Source: Ophiura sarsii
Lineage: Eukaryota > Echinodermata > Ophiuroidea > Amphilepidida > Ophiuridae
Length of the DNA stretch: 64,000 nt
Assembly (NCBI GenBank): GCA_035610835.1
Contig: CM069459.1
Location: 24,381,636-24,445,635, forward strand
Direction of reading: 5' to 3'
This document shows positions 42,353 through 52,240 of this stretch, one piece after another. Position 1 is the first letter of the stretch. Each line of letters opens with the position of its first letter. Position numbers and translations under genes: made by a program. A model generated the notes under the pieces. It saw only the letters and a program-made list of their open reading frames with translations, searched no databases and was not told the origin of the DNA.

Positions 42353-42853
42353 TTCGGATTATAGAACCTTTATTTTGATTCGGATTAAAGAACAGTGACA
42401 CCTATTCGGACTAGAGAACCCTTTTTAAAATTCGGACTATAGAACCTTTTTTTTAATTCGGACTAAAGAACCTTTTTTAACTATCGGATTAGAGAACCCT
42501 TTACCAGTTTTCGGACTATAGAACCCTTTGCAATATTCGGATTTAAGAACCCTTTTTATTATTCGGAGTAAAGAACACCCTTCCTATTTTCGGACTAGAG
42601 AACCTTTTTTAACAATTTTAAAAATTCGGATTATAGAACCTTTTTATTTTCGGATTATAGAACCGTCGGACTGTAGAACCCTTTTTTATATTCGGACTAG
42701 AGAACCTTCGTAATAGAGAACCCTTTTTATCGGACTAAAGAACCTTTTATCTTATTCGGACTAGCGAATGGTAAATTACGTGCGTCGGACTATAGAACCT
42801 TCGGACTATAGAACCTTCGGATTATAGACCCTTCGGACTATAGAGACGTCCCC
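42353..42853 (-). repeat. Right terminal array, about 21 units, inverse of the left array
   Basis: Units TTCGGACTATAGAACC with T-rich spacers, period about 26 bp, shortening to 16-17 bp in the last four units, as in the left array. Ends at GAGACGTCCCC before the target duplication. Confidence 0.95.
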
Positions 42854-43987
42854 GAGAGCAGCAGCCGCTTCGGATTGCAAGCAGCTCTCAGACTAGGCGT
42901 GGTTCTCATGTTCACAGGCTCAGATAGAAGTCCTGTGAAAGTATTGTATTTCCTAATCTATGAGGGACATTCAATAAGTTCTACCTCCACCCTCGTAACT
43001 TCCCTAATAAATGTCAGCGCACAGTAATGTCTTTTATTATTATGAATCTGTAACTGAGATTCAAAGCCATTACATCATTGTGGAAGATTTAATAAAGGCT
43101 GGTTTATATACAAGCAAAGTTATGATGTAAGAGGTAGAACTTATTAAACGACGCACGCAAATGCCCTCCCTGACTCATCTAGCATTTTCATTTGACAACC
43201 ATTGCTGGGATTGTCTGTGCAATAAAAAGTGACACTTTACCCACCCATGAGAGTTGAGTCAAAAATCCAATATTTTTACACAAAATATATTCAAAAATAT
43301 TTGAATAATTAAAAGCATATTCAGTCATTTTGCAGGAATTTTTTCTTTCTTTTTTCTTGTGCTTTTTATACTCTGAGATAGAGATTAATAATGCCCAATG
43401 TTGAGTCATTTGCTAACTTTGTTTTAAATAAAATAAATCTTGCAGGACTTTCAATGACTTGAAAGTTGGGGTAACTGGGTCCCTTAAGGATATGTGGGGC
43501 TATATACCTCAACTATTCTCTTGCCACCTGACACAAATATGATGCCATCAAGCAAGCGGAATGAGTCGGATGTTGTGTATATTGATTTTGAGTTATAGGC
43601 AAAAAGAAATGACAAATTCTTATGTTTTTTCTCTGTTTTCTCAGCTGATAAAATTGTCTGTAACTTAAAAACCAGAAGTTCAATTTTAGTGGAGTTTGGA
43701 CTATAATGTAGCATTTTCCACCTGCTTTCAAAAGACGGACAAATATCAAATTGAAAACTGTCGACATGTGACTCATTTAGCTTGATCCTACCATCACAAA
43801 TGTGATGTCAGCACATTACTATACTTCTCTTTTCACGAGTGCAACTGACTATCATGTGCATAATTCTAAGGCCCGGCCTACATTTATGCTCCAAAGAAAG
43901 AAAAAATTACAGGAAATTGGCACACAACTAATGCCCTATCGTTGGAATAAGCACTGACATCCCATTCGCATCATGGAAGACATTACC
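42854..43987. other. Mariner-like fragment and otherwise no gene
   Basis: 42961-43155 begins GAGGGACATTCAATAAGTTC, TACCTCC and ends AGAGGTAGAACTTATTAAACG, imperfect inverses. The CATTCAATAAGTTCTACC style is typical of mariner-type termini, but there is no transposase frame. 43968-43987 (CATGGAAGACATTACC) is a family G scrap. The rest holds only short frames on both strands. Confidence 0.45.
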
Positions 43988-44235
43988 TTAACACTTTCCA
44001 CGCGGCTATTAGTTTTACCATATGCAAGACAGATTTTTCAAAAACATTTCACAACTTTCAAGATCTATCTTAAGGATTACTGAGCCAATACTAGGCATGT
44101 TTGTACTTATTTCAATGCATTACTCATGGTTATTCAAAATATGGTAATGACATTCAATAATTTTGACATTTTTTGAAATATTTTGTAAAAATTTGAAATG
44201 TCATCTGCAGCCGCCTGCCACATGGAAAGTGTTAT
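43988..44235 (+). mobile_element. Family A MITE copy, right TTAA split by another element
   Basis: TTAACACTTTCCACGCGGC (perfect) to GCCACATGGAAAGTGTTA. The right-hand TTAA is interrupted after TTA by the next element. Confidence 0.9.
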
Positions 44236-44481
44236 AGTCGTCGTCAGAATACTTTGGCACTTTTAAAAACCGCCAACGCACGCGACCTAGTTAATGAGCG
44301 CGTGGGCGGGGATATTTATGACCTATAGATACGATTGTGGCCAATCGGATTACAGGGGCCGTGGCGCGTCTAACTGCTAAAAGATAACGCTGTTGGGACG
44401 CTGTTCTACAACGCACTTCTGTGTTTACGCTAGTACGCAGTTGTCACCGAAAAAAGTGCCGAAGTATTCTGACGAAGACTA
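44235..44481. mobile_element. 247-bp TA-flanked MITE inserted in the TTAA of family A
   Basis: TAGTCGTCGTCAGAATACTT, TGGCACTTTT at the left is mirrored by AAAAGTGCCGAAGTATTC, TGACGAAGACTA at the right. Removing it with one TA gives AGTGTTAATCG, restoring the family A terminus. Interior GC-richer and non-coding. Confidence 0.88.
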
Positions 44482-44514
44482 TAATCGTCTATATTCATTC
44501 CCTGTGTGGAAGAA

Positions 44515-44732
44515 ATAATAGCCGCGTGGAAAGTGTTGATATCATATACAAATCATTTTTTCAGAAACCTTTCCCAACTTTCAACGTTTTATCTCAACAA
44601 TTACCGAACCGATACTGGCATCTTTGTACTTATTTTAATGCATTTCTCCTGGTGATTCCAAATATGGTGATGCAATTCAGTGATTTTGACATTTTTGAAA
44701 CATTTTGTGACATTTTGGAACTTTTGTGTTAA
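44515..44732. mobile_element. Rearranged family A fragments
   Basis: AATAGCCGCGTGGAAAGTGTT is a right end of a reverse copy. It is directly followed by TATACAAATCATTTTTTCAG..CATTTTGGAAC in forward orientation without its start. Two partial copies joined, or an internal inversion. Confidence 0.75.
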
Positions 44733-44812
44733 GGTCATGTCTTCCATGGGGGGGGGGGGGGAGGGATTTCAACTGGAATAGCCCATTGATATTTAACTGC
44801 TTTACTGAAGTC
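44733..44812. mobile_element. Family G fragment with G13 run
   Basis: AAGGTCATGTCTTCCATGG then a G run and ATTTCAACTGGAATAGCCCA. Confidence 0.5.
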
Positions 44813-44914
44813 AATATACAGGTGCCAATACGAACTGACATTCTTTAATATACAGGTGCCAATACGAACTGACATTCTTTAATATACAGGTGCCAATACG
44901 AACTGACATTCTTT
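44813..44914. repeat. 34-bp tandem repeat, three identical units
   Basis: AATATACAGGTGCCAATACG, AACTGACATTCTTT starts at 44813, 44847 and 44881 without differences. It ends exactly where the family I element begins. Confidence 0.95.
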
Positions 44915-45131
44915 AACCCCCTGAGAACTACCTGTCGATTGGTCAGAAAGATGGATGCATCATTTATTGCACCAATGAGAGACATTGTTATAATAATTGT
45001 ATCCTTGATAAAGATTGGAGTGAAACATATTAGAAGCAGTGTTTTAATTGGTTATTCAAATGAGTGTATCTTGAAATTAACCAATCATAAACATTGTTAA
45101 ATAGGCAAGTTGCGCCCATTCAGGGGGTTAA
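44913..45131 (+). mobile_element. Family I MITE copy, complete, TTAA-flanked
   Basis: TTAACCCCCTGAGAACTACC at the left and TTCAGGGGGTTAA at the right: a 12-bp inverted terminus with TTAA at each end. 219 bp, non-coding, containing CCAATCATAAACATTGTTA. Confidence 0.88.
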
Positions 45132-45689
45132 AAAGTGGCAACATATTGATATTTAAACCCTTTGCTTCCACAGAACTCAATATAAAGGGTGCCAGATGCC
45201 CTAAAGGTGTTAGATTTCAACGCTAACTGGCAACTAATGAGGACTTCCATCAAAGCAAGGGTCACAGTGCGACCTACATCTTTTGTAATGGGTGAATTGT
45301 ACTGGTGTATAGAGGAAGTAGTAACCAGGGATTCAAAGATGGTTTTATAAACCTGTAAAAAATAATGATGTCATCTGCATGTGGATGTAACAGGCAATTT
45401 AAATCTATGGGGATGGTAGCTAAAGCTTAGAGAATAAGATTAGTTCAAAGCTGGTTTGCTTTATATTTGTGGTTGAAACGGGCAATTTGAAACTGTAGCT
45501 TGAATTTATTTTGGGATGGTACAGCAGCTTATACTTGACAGAATATGGTTTGGAGCAATTTAGCTATTCATTGTGGTCTCATAATGTATTGGCTGTACCA
45601 TATTTGGATTTTTGAACAGCAATCCTGTATATTCAGGTTTTCTTAATCCCTTTCCACTTTCACGTGAAAATTTAGCTATTCATTGTGGT
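45132..45689. other. No recognisable gene or element
   Basis: TTAGCTATTCATTGTGGTCTC occurs twice (about 45560 and 45671), a local duplication. Nothing coding. Confidence 0.4.
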
Positions 45690-45835
45690 CTCCAGGGGCG
45701 GTACTGTAGATTTCAAATGGAGTCGCCCATGACGGTAACCCCATTTGAAATTCACACTCCCTATGACTTATGAGGAAGATTTAGGTAATGTCTTCTATAT
45801 TGGGTGTATGAATTTAAAATGGAATAGCTCAATAT
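45690..45835. mobile_element. Family G copy
   Basis: TTTCAAATGGAGTCGCCCAT..CCCCATTTGAAATTCACACTC and TAATGTCTTCTATATTGGG parallel 12126-12305. Confidence 0.65.
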
Positions 45836-45977
45836 TTATATTAAAAACCAAATATAATCTTCACAAATACAGAAGGGCTCTACAGTAAGACAGCAAGAAA
45901 TCAATAGTAATAATACTATACGCGGAAATATCACAAACCTCTATATCAGTATCGCTATAGCACTCCATATCAATGTT

Positions 45978-46058
45978 TGAATAATTCATGAGGTATAAAT
46001 CCCAAGGTATGAATAATTCATGAGGTATAAATCCCAAGGTATGAATAATTCATGAGGC
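45978..46058. repeat. 32-bp tandem repeat, 2.5 units
   Basis: TGAATAATTCATGAGGTATA, AATCCCAAGGTA at 45978 and 46010, with a partial unit at 46042. Each unit contains the palindrome GAATAATTC. Confidence 0.95.
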
Positions 46059-46194
46059 ATCACTTGTTACAGAAGATTATCACTATTCATTACAGGTATA
46101 GAATTCTAGAAACTAGATAACTAGATGACATATGGGGTATGTATGGATGATTAACCCTCAGCTTGCATCATGAGATTGTAAACAGGATATTGTA

Positions 46195-46370
46195 CCATAT
46201 TAACCCTAACACTTTTGGGATGGAAATGTTGAAAACTATCCAGGGGTGGAAATGGCCGAAATTTAGCGAGGGAAAACCGGACTTGCCGGCGATGGGATTC
46301 AAACCCAGGCCCTCCAGCGTGGAGTTACAGTGTCTTAGTCCACTTAGGCCAAGGGGTCATGCACCCATAA
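46195..46370 (-). mobile_element. tRNA-derived SINE, minus strand
   Basis: Minus strand: CCTTGGCCTAAGTGGACTAA (A-box region), GGGTTTGAATCCC (B box), a body with GGTTTTCCCTCGC, then GTTAGGGTTAA at the 3' end (46195-46207). Same tail word as 5815-6105. Confidence 0.7.
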
Positions 46371-47577
46371 TTAACAATTCTGTGCGCATTTATCACTTGC
46401 CGTGAGCGCCCGGCGAGACGGCACCCGGCGAGATAGGCTGAGGTGACACATGCTGCCAGCATGGTTTTCAAATGGGATTTCATGGGGTTCGGGGCTGTAA
46501 GGGCGAAGGAAAAAATCAGCAAAGATTTGTAAAGTGAAGTTAGAAAATTCAGTGCCAATCATGCCTTTTTTACCTCAAATGTTTTAGAATTTAAGTTATG
46601 AATAAAAAACTGAAATAACATCATTGACGCTATCAAAGGCACTGAACACTTATGTGTGTGCAAACAAAGTTGTTGTTATTAAATCCTGAAATATGAATAG
46701 ATAAATATGTGTAACAATGTTAAGAATGTGTACACACATTGAAATTAGTTTAAAATGCTTACTTTTCATTCACTTGATTTAAAAAAATAGAATAACCATT
46801 AAAATGCTTGTGACACGAAGATCAATTGTTCATTTTTTTCTTTTTCTTTTCTTCATTTTTTTGTTTATGGGTTCTCTTTCACAGATTCACAAAAATTATT
46901 CCATATTTTAAGGAATCAGTTAAAAATGCATTCAAAATGTGATTATGATTTGCTACAAAATATCATTTTCTGGAAAAATGCACTGGAAGAGTGCATGTCA
47001 ACTTATGACTATATTTAGAATAAAAATGCATCAAAATAAGTACAAACATGCCCAGTACAGCGCATCTTTCTTCAGAGATAATCTTAACAATTTTAGGTCA
47101 ATTTCTCACGTCTCATCAACTTGTATATTAAATCGTGTCTGCATTGAGCGGAATTAATAATTATGCTTGTCACTTATTACTTGTCATCCTCTGTCATAAG
47201 GGATATTGGCATACTACGTGTGTCACATGTCAAACTATAGGTGGCGCCGGTACTGGAGAAACAAGACATGTGACAGTATTAAGTAGTATGATTATTTGAG
47301 TACTGGGTGATTCTATCTGTATCTGTATCTGTTGGATACTGCGACAAACTCCACAATTGGGATATATACGTCACAGCTCTCTGAGCTCTAGAGAGATTTT
47401 GTACAGGTAACAGAACCGGGATGTTCCCCTACTCCTATAAGGTCTGCAACTATTTTTATATGTTCAGGGTGAAACGTCTGAATACACAGGACCAACAGCT
47501 TTATGTGACTCTCCCAACCAATTACATTCCGAATATCAGCTTAAACCAAAGAAAGAGAAGCCGATAACTGATCTGAA
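46371..47577. other. No recognisable gene or element
   Basis: 46939-47080 contains weak family A-like words (GAATAAAAATGCATCAAAAT, AAGTACAAACATGCCCAGTA), possibly an old fragment. No coding support. Confidence 0.4.
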
Positions 47578-47822
47578 TTAACACTTTCCACACGGCTATT
47601 AGTTTTACTATATACAAAATAGATTGTTTAGAAACCTTCGTCAACTTATTTCATAAATTACTGAACCCAAACTAGACATGTTTGTATTTAATATTTTAAT
47701 GCATTTCTCACGGTGATTCCAAATAATATGGTTACAAAATTCAATAATTTTGACATTTGGAAAACATTTTGTGACATTTTGAAACTGTCGTCTGCAGACA
47801 CCTGCTGCGTAGAAAGTGTTAA
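47578..47822 (+). mobile_element. Family A MITE copy, TTAA-flanked
   Basis: TTAACACTTTCCACACGGC to GCTGCGTAGAAAGTGTTAA, with the family interior intact. Confidence 0.92.
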
Positions 47823-47884
47823 GATGCGATTCTCGGATTTCCGACCAAGATAGGAACTTTTTTGGGTAAGCAATAAATCCTGGT

Positions 47885-47990
47885 TTCAAGGAGACTTTGA
47901 ACCCACGATTCTGTGCTTTGATGAAAACACCTGACCGACCAACCGACAGTACAGCACACCAAACAACTCGGCCACCTATGCCTCTGATTA
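47885..47990 (-). mobile_element. tRNA-like sequence, minus strand
   Basis: Minus strand: TAGGTGGCCGAGTTGTTTGG (A box of Leu/Ser type) and CGTGGGTTCAAAGTCTCC (B-box-like), about 75 bp apart, consistent with a class II tRNA with a long variable arm or a SINE head. The B box is imperfect and acceptor pairing is not convincing. Confidence 0.55.
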
Positions 47991-48126
47991 CAGACAGTGG
48001 CATGTCTTGTCCGCTTTTAAGTCTTGCAGTAATTTCTTATTTATAACAAATAAATGACCTTTTCTGACATGTTCCCTCCTATAGAAAGAAAACGATTTCA
48101 CTCTGGACAAACTAATTAACACCTTT

Positions 48127-48382
48127 AGGCAACAGAAAAAAACAACCCCTGTTTTACAGGCACACGGACCTCTCACGTCGAGTTGGTCGGTCAGGCTTTT
48201 ATTCCCTTATCATTTTCCCTTGAAAATTACCGGGACAAAATCAACAAAATCCATTAACATTTTACCATTTTTTGCTTAAAGAAATATGGGGTCGGTATAT
48301 TCATTCGCATGTGGAAAACAACTCCACCAATTACTACAAAAATGGGTCGGTCGGGCCCATACAACAGGGTGCTTTTTATCGC
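48127..48382. mobile_element. Family H element
   Basis: GGCAACAGAAAAAAACAACC, CCTGTTTTAC at the left is mirrored by CATACAACAGGGTGCTTTTT, ATCGCC at the right. GGTCGGTCAGGC and GGTCGGTCGGGCC lie inside in direct orientation. Confidence 0.65.
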
Positions 48383-48395
48383 CTTGGCTTGCTTT

Positions 48396-48643
48396 TTAAC
48401 GCTTTCCATGCAGCAGGCGGCTGCAGACGACATTCCAAATGTTGACAAAATGTTAAAATAATGTCAAAATTATTGAATTTCATTACCATATTTGGAATCA
48501 CCATGAGAAATGCATTAAAATAAGTACAAACATGCGTAGTATTAGTTCAGTAATTCTTGAGGTAGACCTTGAAAGTTGGGAAAGGTTTCTGAAAAATCTG
48601 TTTTGTATATGGTAAAACAAATAGCCACGTGGAAAGTGTTCAA
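48396..48643 (-). mobile_element. Family A MITE copy
   Basis: TTAACGCTTTCCATGCAGCAG to AGCCACGTGGAAAGTGTT, then CAA instead of AA. Interior intact. Confidence 0.9.
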
Positions 48644-48674
48644 GTAAGTACAGTAGAGAGTTTTAAAATTAGTT

Positions 48675-48885
48675 TAAGTCCTAAATATGACCTTTCCAAC
48701 ATTTTCCCCCCTACAGAAAGAAAAGCATTTTACTCTGGCCAAATGAATCAACTTCAATTTGCAGGCTGTATGCCACAGCCTACTTCAATTATTGCGCGCT
48801 TGGATCGCCAAGGGACCAAGAGTAAAGACCTTCATCAGGGCACTAAGACATTGTTGCGTCCATCTCGACAAACAATCCCAATATT
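48675..48885 (+). repeat. Diverged duplicate segment, copy 1
   Basis: Matches 50420-50612 over about 190 bp: CCTACAGAAAGAAAAGCATT, TCAACTTCAATTTGCAGG, CTGTATGCCACAGCCTACTT and GCGCTTGGATCGCCAAGGG. The frame MPQPTSIIARLD..KTLLRP is open in both copies. A pyrimidine-rich stretch and CAG precede it, like a 3' splice site. It could be an exon of an unknown gene or simply a repeat, and no family is recognised. Confidence 0.5.
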
Positions 48886-49011
48886 CTGCCCTCTTTTCAG
48901 TCAATTTGCGAGCAAGTCCCCTTGCCCCCTCCCCCAGCTATGCCTATGGTCGTTTAGTTTGAGCTTTTCAATTGGGTTATTTGATGTTGGATTGCTCTAA
49001 ATTTGGTTTCA

Positions 49012-49241
49012 TTAACGCTTTCCACGCGGCAGACGTCTACAGATGACATTCCAAAATTTACAAAGTGTTTCAAACATTTCAAAATTAATTGGATTTGATT
49101 ACCATATTTAGAATCAGCATGAGAAATGCATTAAAATAAGTACAAACAGGCCTAGTATAGGATCAGTAATCTTGAAAGTAGGGAAAAGTTTCTGAACAAT
49201 ATGTTGTATGGTAAAACTAATAGCAGCATGGAAAGTGTTAA
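49012..49241 (-). mobile_element. Family A MITE copy, TTAA-flanked
   Basis: TTAACGCTTTCCACGCGGCAG to AGCAGCATGGAAAGTGTTAA. Slightly shortened interior. Confidence 0.92.
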
Positions 49242-49773
49242 GAGCACAAATTAATCTTATGAGAATAAACTAAACACTGTGTTCACAAGCAAATATCTGC
49301 AATTTTAAACACAAATGTTAATGATTGAATGTGGATGCCATCCCCGTCAGACACTTTTGCCCAAGGGGGGGGGGGGCGTTTTCACCTAAAATTTTCGTAA
49401 AAGGTTGCCCCAAATTTTTTCCAAGTCAGTCACCTCGTGAATTTCACGTAAGTGGGGGGGGGGGGGGGGGGGGGTGTAGAAGTCAAAAAATTTCGCACGT
49501 CAAAGTTTTTCGCACGGACACAAAATTTCGCAGTCCAAAAAGCACTGTAGTCAATCTTTTATGAGTAGTTTTACTATCATTGATATTTGAAACTAAGAAA
49601 AACGCAATTTTTACCTTTAAAAAAAAAAAAAAAAAAAAAAAATCAAAGGGGGGGGGGGGGGGGGCGATCGACACCGTCGCCCCCCCCCCCCCCCCGCATC
49701 TGACGGGCCTGGATGCTGGATGTAATCTTTGCCCCCCCCCCTTCCAACAGACACATGTAATTGTAAGTGCGCC
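49242..49773. repeat. Homopolymer-rich stretch
   Basis: G runs at 49364-49376, 49453-49474 and about 49649-49664; A run at 49619-49642; C runs at 49681-49695 and 49732-49742. Reading frames over this stretch are Gly/Pro/Lys homopolymer readings. These runs are also likely sequencing-error spots. Confidence 0.8.
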
Positions 49774-50171
49774 CAGTGGCGGAACCAGCATCATACATTT
49801 TTGGGGGGGGGGCATTTGGGGGCAAGAATTTTGTAGGGGCGGCATGAACAAAAATGATGCGCGCGCAGCAGGCACATTTTTTTGTGCCTTTTTACGCTTA
49901 AATAGTTTAATTTGACCTAATACTAACTATTTTGGTATGAAAATGCGCGCTTGCCTGCAAAAGTTAGCCGTTTGATGCTAAAATTGTCAAAATTTGTTCT
50001 AATTAAACCTAATTAAGTAAGAAAATGTGCGTGCAGCGCGGAAAAATCACCTTTTTATGCTTAAATTGTCTACTTTTTTTCTTATTTTAAAAAAATTAAA
50101 AAAAATTGGGGTGGGGGGGGGAAACTGGGGGAGGTGCCCCCCCCCCCATGCCCCCCATGGTGCCGCCACTG
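49774..50171. mobile_element. hAT-like MITE, 398 bp
   Basis: Ends CAGTGGCGGAACCA and TGGTGCCGCCACTG. Flanks AGTGCGCC and AGTGCACC (8 bp, one change). Inside are direct words such as GCGCGCAGCAGGCAC and GCAGCGCGGAAAAATCACC, and G/C runs at both ends. Confidence 0.85.
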
Positions 50172-50414
50172 AGTGCACCCCCTTCCCTCTTTCCTCCCCA
50201 TAGCTTGCCCTTCCTTTTTAAGCGAAGCATAAACAATTAAATAAGTCATACAATGTCTTATTTATAACAAAAAACTGACCTTTCCGACATTTTCTCCCCT
50301 ACAGAAAGAAATCCATTTTCCTTTGATCAATCTAATCAACTCCTTTCACTTCCTTTTAAGTATGGAGACAGGGTTTAAATAAGTCATAGATGGATGTTTT
50401 ATCTATAACAAAAA
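50172..50414. other. Partial copy of the 48675/50420 segment
   Basis: 50258-50345 (TTATTTATAACAAAAAACTG, CCTTTCCGACATTTTCTCCC, CTACAGAAAGAAATCCA) repeats the start of the segment that follows at 50400, and resembles 48040-48110. Confidence 0.6.
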
Positions 50415-50760
50415 ACTGACCTCTCAGACATTTTCTCTCCTACAGAGAGAAAACCATTTCACTCTTGCCAAACAAATCAACTTCAATTTGCAGGCTGTAT
50501 GCCACAGCCTACTTCAATTATAGCGCGTTTGGATCACCGAGGGACCATGAGTAAAGACGTTAATCAGAGCGCTAAGACACTGTTGCGTCCCATCTCGACA
50601 AACAAACCCATGATGTCATTATCTGTAAATAACTCGATATTCCCCTCTTTTCTGTCGATTCGTAAAAGCCATTTGCGAGCAAGACAAACAACTCCTGCTC
50701 AAATTTGCAGAGACGATGTGTCATTGGCTGGTGGATTGAGTTAACCCTTTAGTTGACTAG
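50415..50760 (+). repeat. Diverged duplicate segment, copy 2
   Basis: Counterpart of 48675-48885. The frame at 50499-50744 (MPQPTSIIARLDHRG..) keeps the reading of copy 1 with several substitutions, then diverges. Not assigned to a protein family. Confidence 0.5.
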
Positions 50761-50789
50761 GCGATTTCTCTTTTTTTTTTCTTTCTTCT

Positions 50790-50905
50790 TTTTCTTCAAT
50801 TTTTCAGAAATGTGAATATTGTTTGCCAAATTTGGAATTATAGTAAGAAATGCAGTAAAATTAGTACAAACATGGCTAGTATTGGTTCAGAGAATCTTAA
50901 GACGA
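50790..50905 (-). mobile_element. Family A interior fragment
   Basis: CCAAATTTGGAATTATAGTA, AGAAATGCAGTAAAATTAGT and ACAAACATGGCTAGTATTGG match the middle of reverse-oriented family A. Both termini are missing. Confidence 0.7.
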
Positions 50906-51029
50906 GTAAATAGCTTGCAATTTTGACAATATCTCTTTTTCTAAAATAATATACAAATGCATGCCATGAATAATAACAGATAAGAGCATTTTTCAATGGT
51001 TTTGAATTTCAAGATGCACCTACAAATGA

Positions 51030-51815
51030 CAAGGGTTGTTTCAAGACTTGGCATTATGGTACTTATTTGAATTCATTTTTTACACTGTTTCCATGTTTGC
51101 CCTCAAACAATCTCGTTTGTGAAATTGTTGACAACTTTGTATTTTTAAAATTTTATTATTTGACAACTGTAATTACCAAACCCAGCTTGTAGAGCAATAA
51201 CATTCAGCATGGGATTCTAAGTCATTTTAGAATACACTTTGGAACTTACTCATTTGAATGCATTCGTCTCGCTGATTAAAATATAGCCTATAACATTCAA
51301 CTTTGCTTACAGAGTGTTATATTTTGGTTAAAAGGGAGATAGTAATTTACTCTAGACCAGGCATGTTGGTACTCATTTGAATGTATTTTTCACACCAATT
51401 CCAAATACGGCCTCCAACACCCAGATTTTTAAAAATGTTTGACCAAATTATAGAAAAAAGTCACTCTAGACTAGGCAAGCTGGTACTCATTTTAATGTAT
51501 TTTTCGCACTGATTCCAAATACAGCCTCCAACACCCAGATTTGTAAATGTTTTGACCAAATTATAGAAAAAAGTCACTCTAGACTAGGCAAGTTGGTACT
51601 AATTTTAATATATTATTCTCACTGATTCCAAAAATGGCCTCCAACACCCAGATTTTTTTAATTTTTGTGACCAAATTATAGAAAAATTCACTCTAGACTA
51701 GGCATGTTGGTACTCATTTGAATGTGTTTTTCGCACTGATTCCAAAAATGGCTCTTAGCATCCATATTTTTACAAATGTTGACAAAATTGTAAGAAAAAA
51801 ACCCAAACCTAGCTT
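51030..51815. repeat. 114-bp tandem repeat derived from family A interior
   Basis: TCTAGACTAGGCATGTTGGT, ACTCATTTGAATGTATTTTT, CGCACTGATTCCAAA, then GCCTCCAACACCCAGATTT and TTTGACCAAATTATAG. TCTAGA recurs at 51351, 51465, 51578 and 51692. The unit aligns with family A interior (CTAGGCATGTTTGTACTTAT, TTCCAAATATGG) but not with its termini. Degenerate units extend left to about 51040. Confidence 0.85.
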
Positions 51816-52240
51816 GTAGAGCGTTAACATTTGGCAAGGGAGATTGTAAGTCACTTCAGCTGATATGGGTCACTGAAGGCAAATTGAGTGGTGATGTGTA
51901 CATGCATTAAACTTTAAGGAGTAAAGGCCATCTGGCACAGCTGAAGCGCGATCCCATTCTGCCGGCGCATAAAAACTAGAATAAGTTAACTAACTGACTA
52001 GCTAACTAACGGGTATATGTACATGGTTATAGAAAGGAAGGGATCTTGTTAGAGTTGTGTTTTTGAACACAAGGCTTGAGGGGTGTCGGTGTGTGTGTCG
52101 AGACCTGCCCTCCTTTCAAGGGCCTTTTTTTAAGTGGGTAATTTATCACATACTAAAGCAAAATAGCTCATGAAGGGAGACTGCACTAAGTGTGGGAATG
52201 GGAAGCATCTCTATGAGAAAAATACATACAAATTACAAAC
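51816..52240. other. No recognisable gene or element
   Basis: Nothing supported. AACTAACTGACTAGCTAACT at 51986 is a short low-complexity run. Confidence 0.4.

Larger units (their letters stand above)
37171..42853. mobile_element. 5,683-bp foldback element with inverted arrays of a TTCTATAGTCCGAA repeat
   Basis: Left terminus GGTGACATGTCTATAGTCC; right terminus, read inwards, GGGGACGTCTCTATAGTCC. Both continue into long tandem arrays in opposite orientation. The flanks are GAGAGCAG at 37163-37170 and at 42854-42861, an exact 8-bp target duplication. The interior has no transposase frame. It holds other repeats: a hairpin, a large palindrome with G runs, a GAAGATAG array, a hAT-like MITE with its own 8-bp duplication, and a family A copy. 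The architecture resembles Drosophila FB elements (tandem repeats within the termini). I do not recognise the family. The GG start and 8-bp duplication would also be compatible with a Merlin- or hAT-mobilised element. Confidence 0.9.

Noticed and set aside
47641..48003. 120-codon minus-strand frame
   Set aside because: It reads through a tRNA-like repeat and most of a family A MITE.
49483..49915. Overlapping 130- and 111-codon frames on opposite strands
   Set aside because: Both cross A, G and C homopolymer runs and the edge of a hAT-like MITE. No conserved domain is visible.
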